Source: Candidatus Roizmanbacteria bacterium RIFCSPLOWO2_01_FULL_40_13 (lineage in GTDB: Bacteria > Patescibacteriota > Microgenomatia > UBA1406 > GWC2-37-13). From it: a stretch of DNA of 36,374 nt. Positions 32,975 through 36,374 of the stretch are shown piece after piece. A program made the translations under genes and the position numbers. Location of the stretch: NCBI GenBank assembly GCA_001789745.1, contig MGAN01000003.1:1684-38057 (forward strand). The letters run 5' to 3'. Positions within the stretch are counted from its first letter, which is position 1. Every line of letters begins with the position of its first letter. Below the pieces are notes generated by a model that was not told the origin of the DNA, made no database searches, and worked only from the letters and a program-made list of their open reading frames with translations.

Positions 32975-32997
32975 TATATGCAATACGAATGATACTG

Positions 32998-33003
32998 TAT
33001 AAT
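32998..33003 (+). promoter_or_regulatory. -10 box of alaS
   Basis: Consensus TATAAT, 8 nt before the alaS ATG, again predicting a transcript with almost no leader. Confidence 0.5.
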
Positions 33004-33011
33004 TTTACACT

Positions 33012-34847
33012 ATGTCTATGACCCATTTGCAACTTCGCAAGCTATTTTCCGAGTACTGGGAAAGTAAAGATCACAAACTCATTCCAGCAATACCTCTGAT
33101 TCCCAAGGATGACCCGACAACCCTTTTTACGGGTTCCGGCATGCAGCAGTTGGTACCCAATTTATTAGGCGATATCCACCCTTTGGGCAAAAGATTATAC
33201 AACATCCAAAGGTGCATCAGGGCGCAGGACATCGAGGAAGTCGGGGACAACCGCCATGACACTTTTTTTGAAATGATGGGAAATTGGTCTTTGGGTGATT
33301 ATTTTAAGAGGGAACAGTTAAATTGGTTTTGGGCATTTTTAACCCGTGAATTAAAACTCCCGGAGGAAAAGCTTTATGTCTCTGTATTTGGCGGAACAAA
33401 AGAAATTCCCGCCGACGAAGAAAGCGTCGAGATATGGAAAAAAATCGGTATACCTGAGAAAAGAATTGTCAGGTATAATACCAAGACCAATTGGTGGTCA
33501 AGAGCCGGAGCGCCGGACAATATGCCTGACGGAGAACCGGGCGGTCGAACCTCCGAAGTCTTCTTCGAATTTATCGACAGGCCTCATGATCCGATGTTTG
33601 GAAAAATTTGTCATCCTAATTGTGACTGTGGAAGATTCCTGGAAATCGGTAATTCTGTTTTTATGGAATATAAAAAACACCAAAGCGGATTGGTTGAATT
33701 ACCGGCCAAAAATGTCGATTTCGGCGGAGGACTGGAAAGAATCACCATGGCGCTGGAAAACCAAAACGATCTATTTTTAACCAACATTTTCAGTAAAATC
33801 GTCCGCACTATCGAAAAAGTCACTGGTAAAAAATATTCCGGTTATCAAAAATCAATCAGGATCATCTCCGATCACCTAAAAACATCCGTCTTCTTAATTA
33901 GAGAGACTGTAACTCCCTCCAATAAAGAACAAGGATATGTATTACGCCGGCTTTTAAGAAAAACGGCTTTTAATCTCCATAAAATTGGCGTCAATTTAAA
34001 TCAGACTCCCTCGCTTGAAGAAATTGTCGAAAGCGTGATTGACACTTACGGAAACATTTATTTTGACAAAGAAAGAGACTTAAAACAAATCGTGCCTGTA
34101 ATCAAAGATGAAATCGATAAATTCGGAAGGGCTTTATCACGAGGCATAAAAGAGATTGAAAAGATTACCGAAAAAGACCTGGAAAATAAAGCTTTTTACT
34201 TATACCAATCTTACGGGTTGCCGCTTGAACTGCTGGAAGAAATCTTTGTCAATCTAAAAAAGAAGGTAAACAAAGAAAAATTCAGAGAAGAATTTAACAG
34301 ACACCGAAAGTTGTCCAGAGATTCTTCATCGGGTAAATTTAAAGGCGGTCTGGCTGATGTCAAAGAGCAGACAATCAAATATCACACCGCTACTCACCTG
34401 CTGCATCAGGCTTTATTTGATGTCTTGGGTGACGGGATCAGACAGGAAGGATCAAATATTACCAGCGACAGACTGAGATTTGATTTCTCCGCTCCCAAAA
34501 AACCCGAAAAAGCCGACTTGGAAAAAGCCGAAAGAATCATCAATCAAAAAATCAAAGAAGATTTAGCGGTTAAATTCAAGATCATCCCCAAGCAGGAAGC
34601 TTTTAAAATTGGGGCCCGGGCATTTTTTAAGGAAAGGTATCCCGACCTGGTCAAGGTTTATCTTATTGGTTCCGCAAACTCGCCGCAAGACGCTTACTCG
34701 AAAGAATTTTGCGGTGGCCCGCATGTAAAAAATACCGGTGTAATCGGTAGTATGGAAATCTACAAATTCGAAAAAATCGGCAGCAATCTATATCGCATTT
34801 ACGCTCGTGAAAAGCTCCCACGACCTAACGGTCGGGGATTCAATTAG
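33012..34847 (+). CDS. alaS: Alanyl-tRNA synthetase lacking the C-terminal domain
   Basis: A 611-residue AlaRS; E. coli AlaRS is 876. The class II catalytic core is complete (LFTGSGMQQLVPNLLG, FFEMMGNWSLGDYFKRE, ENSVFMEY-type segment, GGGLERI), followed by the tRNA-recognition region and the editing domain with its Zn-site motifs H-x3-H (TATHLLHQ) and C-x3-H (CGGPH). The dimerisation/C-Ala region is absent, as often in reduced genomes. The last 10 or so residues (KLPRPNGRGFN) are translated from a palindromic CGACC-TAAC-GGTCG repeat, so the natural end may have been displaced by that insertion. TATAAT lies 8 nt upstream of the ATG. Confidence 0.95.
   Translation: MSMTHLQLRKLFSEYWESKDHKLIPAIPLIPKDDPTTLFTGSGMQQLVPNLLGDIHPLGKRLYNIQRCIRAQDIEEVGDNRHDTFFEMMGNWSLGDYFKREQLNWFWAFLTRELKLPEEKLYVSVFGGTKEIPADEESVEIWKKIGIPEKRIVRYNTKTNWWSRAGAPDNMPDGEPGGRTSEVFFEFIDRPHDPMFGKICHPNCDCGRFLEIGNSVFMEYKKHQSGLVELPAKNVDFGGGLERITMALENQNDLFLTNIFSKIVRTIEKVTGKKYSGYQKSIRIISDHLKTSVFLIRETVTPSNKEQGYVLRRLLRKTAFNLHKIGVNLNQTPSLEEIVESVIDTYGNIYFDKERDLKQIVPVIKDEIDKFGRALSRGIKEIEKITEKDLENKAFYLYQSYGLPLELLEEIFVNLKKKVNKEKFREEFNRHRKLSRDSSSGKFKGGLADVKEQTIKYHTATHLLHQALFDVLGDGIRQEGSNITSDRLRFDFSAPKKPEKADLEKAERIINQKIKEDLAVKFKIIPKQEAFKIGARAFFKERYPDLVKVYLIGSANSPQDAYSKEFCGGPHVKNTGVIGSMEIYKFEKIGSNLYRIYAREKLPRPNGRGFN
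34817..34837. repeat. Small palindromic repeat forming the AlaRS C-terminus
   Basis: CCC-A-CGACC, loop TAAC, GGTCGGGG: an 8-bp stem with one bulged A, followed by ATT. The right half (AACGGTCGGGGATT) recurs at 35009-35022. Confidence 0.7.
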
Positions 34848-34906
34848 TTCGCATTGTCAGAGTCGAAATCCTGTCGAAGCGGAAATTGCTCTCTCATCCC
34901 ACGATC

Positions 34907-35010
34907 TATACCCATCTTAGTTGATTTTGCAAATTGTCAACTAAAGTTATCTTATCAAATCAACTAAGGAGTGGTATATACTGATTGCGATTTCGATTAA
35001 TAGAAGTATA
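34907..35010 (+). repeat. Left arm of the inverted repeat around dsbA; TATATACCC family, interior type B
   Basis: The 104-bp arm is the near-exact reverse complement of 36199-36304. Its first 74 bp is itself bounded by inverted ends TATACCCATCTTAGTTGA and TCAACTAAGGAGTGGTATATA, with TTAGTTGA/TCAACTAA hairpins inside. It ends in GAAGTATA like the other family members. Confidence 0.9.
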
Positions 35011-35131
35011 ACGGTCGGGGATTTCCGCTAAGGCGGATTAAATAACAATGTAACCGAAACATAAGTGTCATTTCGAGCTTTTCAAAGAGCCGATGAATTA
35101 GGAGGGAAGTTCTTTTAAGCGAGAAATATGG

Positions 35132-35196
35132 TATACCTATCTTACTTACGATTTGCAGCTCTCCCAGCGCGAAAAAGCGGATTAGATGGGTATATA
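35132..35196 (+). repeat. MITE-like element, TATATACCC-end family, interior type A (copy 3)
   Basis: Ends TATACCTATCTTA and TTAGATGGGTATATA are inverted; the interior matches copies 1 and 2. The shared tail TTTGCAAACC through GAAGTAT follows directly (to 35234), giving the most complete copy. Confidence 0.85.
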
Positions 35197-35289
35197 CTGA
35201 GTAACTTATTTGCAAACCTGTGTTATCGAAGTATGTCGGACTTTATAATTCGGTTGACTTAATCTGTCTAATACTTTATATTTTTCCCT

Positions 35290-36081
35290 ATGGCCAAAAA
35301 GGCAGGAATTCCTTTAACTTCTTACGTTCTGATGATTCTGCTGGTATGTTTCTCTTTTTTTGCTGGCTATTTCTTTTTCAAAAGCAAAAATCTCGAACAG
35401 AAATTAACCACCGGAACCCAGCAAGGTCAAGCCCAACCCCAAGCTCCTCAAGCCGTCACGGTTACTCTGGACCAAATTAAAAAATTATTTAACACGGACC
35501 ATATTATATTTGGTGATGTTAAAAGAAAAGTGCTTTTTGTCGAAATCTCCGACCCCAGTTGTCCTTACTGCCATATTGCGGGTGGTCAAAATCCGGAATT
35601 ATCTGAAACAGCGGGAAATTTTAAATATGTAAGCGAGGGAGGCGCTTATACTCCGCCTTTACCTGAAATTAAGAAACTGGTGGACGAAAAAAAAGCTTCT
35701 TATGTATTTTTGTACGGAAACGGTCATGGAAACGGGAGGCTTGCCAGTGAGGCGCTTTATTGCGCTTATGAAAAAGGTAAATTTTGGGAAGTTCACGATC
35801 AATTGATGACAAATACTGGCTATAGCCTGATCAATGATGAAGTACAAAATAATCGCGATCAGGCTCAAAAATTAGTAGATTTTGTCTCGGCCCAAATTGA
35901 TCCGAATTTCTTGACAGAATGTTTGACTAGTGCAAAACATGAAAAAAAATTGGAGAGAGATGAACAAATCGACGCAACTCTCGGTTTTGCCGGTACGCCC
36001 CATTTTTTTGTAAATGAAACCGCGGTCAACGGCGCTCAAGACTGGAACGCTTTTAAAGAACTCGTAGACAAACTTCTGTAA
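35290..36081 (+). CDS. Membrane-anchored DsbA-like thiol oxidoreductase
   Basis: A 263-residue protein. An N-terminal membrane helix (about 10-30) is followed by a Gln/Pro/Ala-rich linker (about 40-56) and a thioredoxin/DsbA fold. The redox motif is CPYC (91-94) in SDPSCPYCHIA, with an inserted helical domain (ALYCAYEKGKFWEVHDQL) and the cis-Pro loop GTPHFFVN near the C-terminus. It most likely oxidises or isomerises disulfides in exported proteins at the outer face of the membrane. It stands alone, on a roughly 1.4-kb segment bounded by 104/106-bp inverted repeats. No partner (DsbB/VKOR) is seen in the window. Confidence 0.9.
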   Translation: MAKKAGIPLTSYVLMILLVCFSFFAGYFFFKSKNLEQKLTTGTQQGQAQPQAPQAVTVTLDQIKKLFNTDHIIFGDVKRKVLFVEISDPSCPYCHIAGGQNPELSETAGNFKYVSEGGAYTPPLPEIKKLVDEKKASYVFLYGNGHGNGRLASEALYCAYEKGKFWEVHDQLMTNTGYSLINDEVQNNRDQAQKLVDFVSAQIDPNFLTECLTSAKHEKKLERDEQIDATLGFAGTPHFFVNETAVNGAQDWNAFKELVDKLL

Positions 36082-36120
36082 CTAAGCAAAAACTAATCTT
36101 TAAGCGGAAAACACCCTTAG

Positions 36121-36150
36121 TATATACTTTCGGTAACTTAAGGAATTGCA
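36121..36150 (-). repeat. Reversed tail fragment of the TATATACCC family
   Basis: On the minus strand TTGCAATTCCTTAAGTTACC followed by GAAAGTATATAC matches the tail at 6014-6039, 13263-13282 and 35212-35234. A short IR GCTGTC/GACAGC lies just beyond (36165-36198). Confidence 0.6.
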
Positions 36151-36198
36151 ACTGATACCACTTGCGCTGTCATAAATCTATAAAACCGTCAAGACAGC

Positions 36199-36304
36199 TA
36201 TACTTCTATTAATTGAAATCGCAATCAGTATATACCCCTCTAAGTTGATTTGATAAGATATCTTTAGTTGACAATTTGCAAAATTCAACTAAGACGGGTA
36301 TATA
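36199..36304 (-). repeat. Right arm of the inverted repeat around dsbA; TATATACCC family, interior type B
   Basis: Reverse complement of 34907-35010 with only a few differences. The 76-bp core (36229-36304) has terminal inverted repeats of 20 bp, TATATACCCCTCTAAGTTGA versus TATATACCCGTCTTAGTTGA (18 of 20 identical). Confidence 0.9.
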
Positions 36305-36348
36305 TTAGGTATAGCGATCGCAAAACGAAATGACAGATGGTATTTTTG

Positions 36349-36374
36349 TGTCATGCTGAATTTATTTCAGCATC
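36349..36374. repeat. Partial TGTCATGC repeat at the window edge
   Basis: Matches 5889-5914 with a single mismatch (TGTCATGCTGAA here, TGTCATGCCGAA there); the rest lies outside the window. Confidence 0.75.

Larger units (their letters stand above)
34848..35289. repeat. alaS-dsbA gap: cluster of at least four different repeats
   Basis: This 442-bp stretch has no credible gene. In order it holds the left arm of a long inverted repeat (34907-35010), a partial CGGTCGGGGATT repeat (35009-35022), a TGTCATTTCGAGC...GCGAGAAAT element (35066-35127) and a type A TATATACCC element with its tail (35132-35234). Confidence 0.75.

Noticed and set aside
34907-36304. An autonomous insertion sequence carrying the dsbA-like gene
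   Set aside because: No transposase or recombinase is encoded between or beside the arms, so only non-autonomous or composite movement can be proposed.
1-36374. Alternative genetic code with UGA as glycine, known in some CPR lineages
   Set aside because: TGA serves as the stop codon at several genes (for example 2335-2337 and the minus-strand stops at 31623 and 32054), and no in-frame TGA interrupts conserved proteins.

Overview
The window looks like chromosomal DNA from an ultra-reduced bacterium, most probably a member of the Candidate Phyla Radiation (Patescibacteria), possibly Microgenomates. This is inferred from gene content and compact versions of core genes: an alanyl-tRNA synthetase without its C-terminal domain, a very short SufD, a TsaC-TsaE fusion, a stand-alone 5'-3' exonuclease domain, and 2-oxoacid:ferredoxin oxidoreductase genes. 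TGA is used as a stop codon, so there is no sign of UGA recoding. No rRNA, tRNA, CRISPR array, transposase or phage gene was seen.

Layout. (1) 1-7083 (+): a surface-polysaccharide cluster with an O-antigen ligase-like protein (cut by the window edge), a GT39-like membrane glycosyltransferase, three GT4 glycosyltransferases and a FemAB-like peptidoglycan-bridge enzyme. (2) 7080-19806 (-): a long co-directional block transcribed from high to low coordinates: tsaC/tsaE fusion, tsaD, sufC, sufB, sufD, sufS, sufU, a three-cysteine ferredoxin, korA, korB, lon. It joins t6A tRNA modification, Fe-S cluster assembly and Fe-S/ferredoxin-dependent oxoacid oxidation. (3) 19847-22823 (+): ftsH and a PolI-like 5'-3' exonuclease ending in a clamp-binding-like motif. 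(4) 22820-24253: a divergent pair, a CvpA-CAP fusion and a small membrane protein. (5) 24246-26400 (+): promoter, a complete-looking glmS ribozyme, and glmS. (6) 26532-32974 (-): a degenerate Sir2-like protein, secA, two exported proteins and an NAD(P)H-hydrate dehydratase. (7) 33012-36081 (+): alaS and a membrane-anchored DsbA-like thiol oxidoreductase lying between long inverted repeats.

The most unusual feature is the density of small repeats. Arrays of 7-bp units sit in phase inside core genes (secA twice, tsaD, korA, nnr, a glycosyltransferase, femAB-like) and between genes. Near-perfect palindromes of about 30 bp lie inside tsaE, glmS and the femAB-like gene. A 99-bp inverted-repeat element adds 33 in-frame codons to sufS. 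MITE-like elements with TATATACCC-type ends occur at five places.

Regulation visible in the sequence: several genes have an extended -10 box TGNTAAAAT placed 6 nt before the start codon, which predicts leaderless mRNAs. glmS instead has a long leader holding the ribozyme, predicting feedback by glucosamine-6-phosphate. The ribozyme, the heptamer invasion of core proteins, the Sir2-like gene and the inverted-repeat-flanked dsbA locus most deserve a second look.
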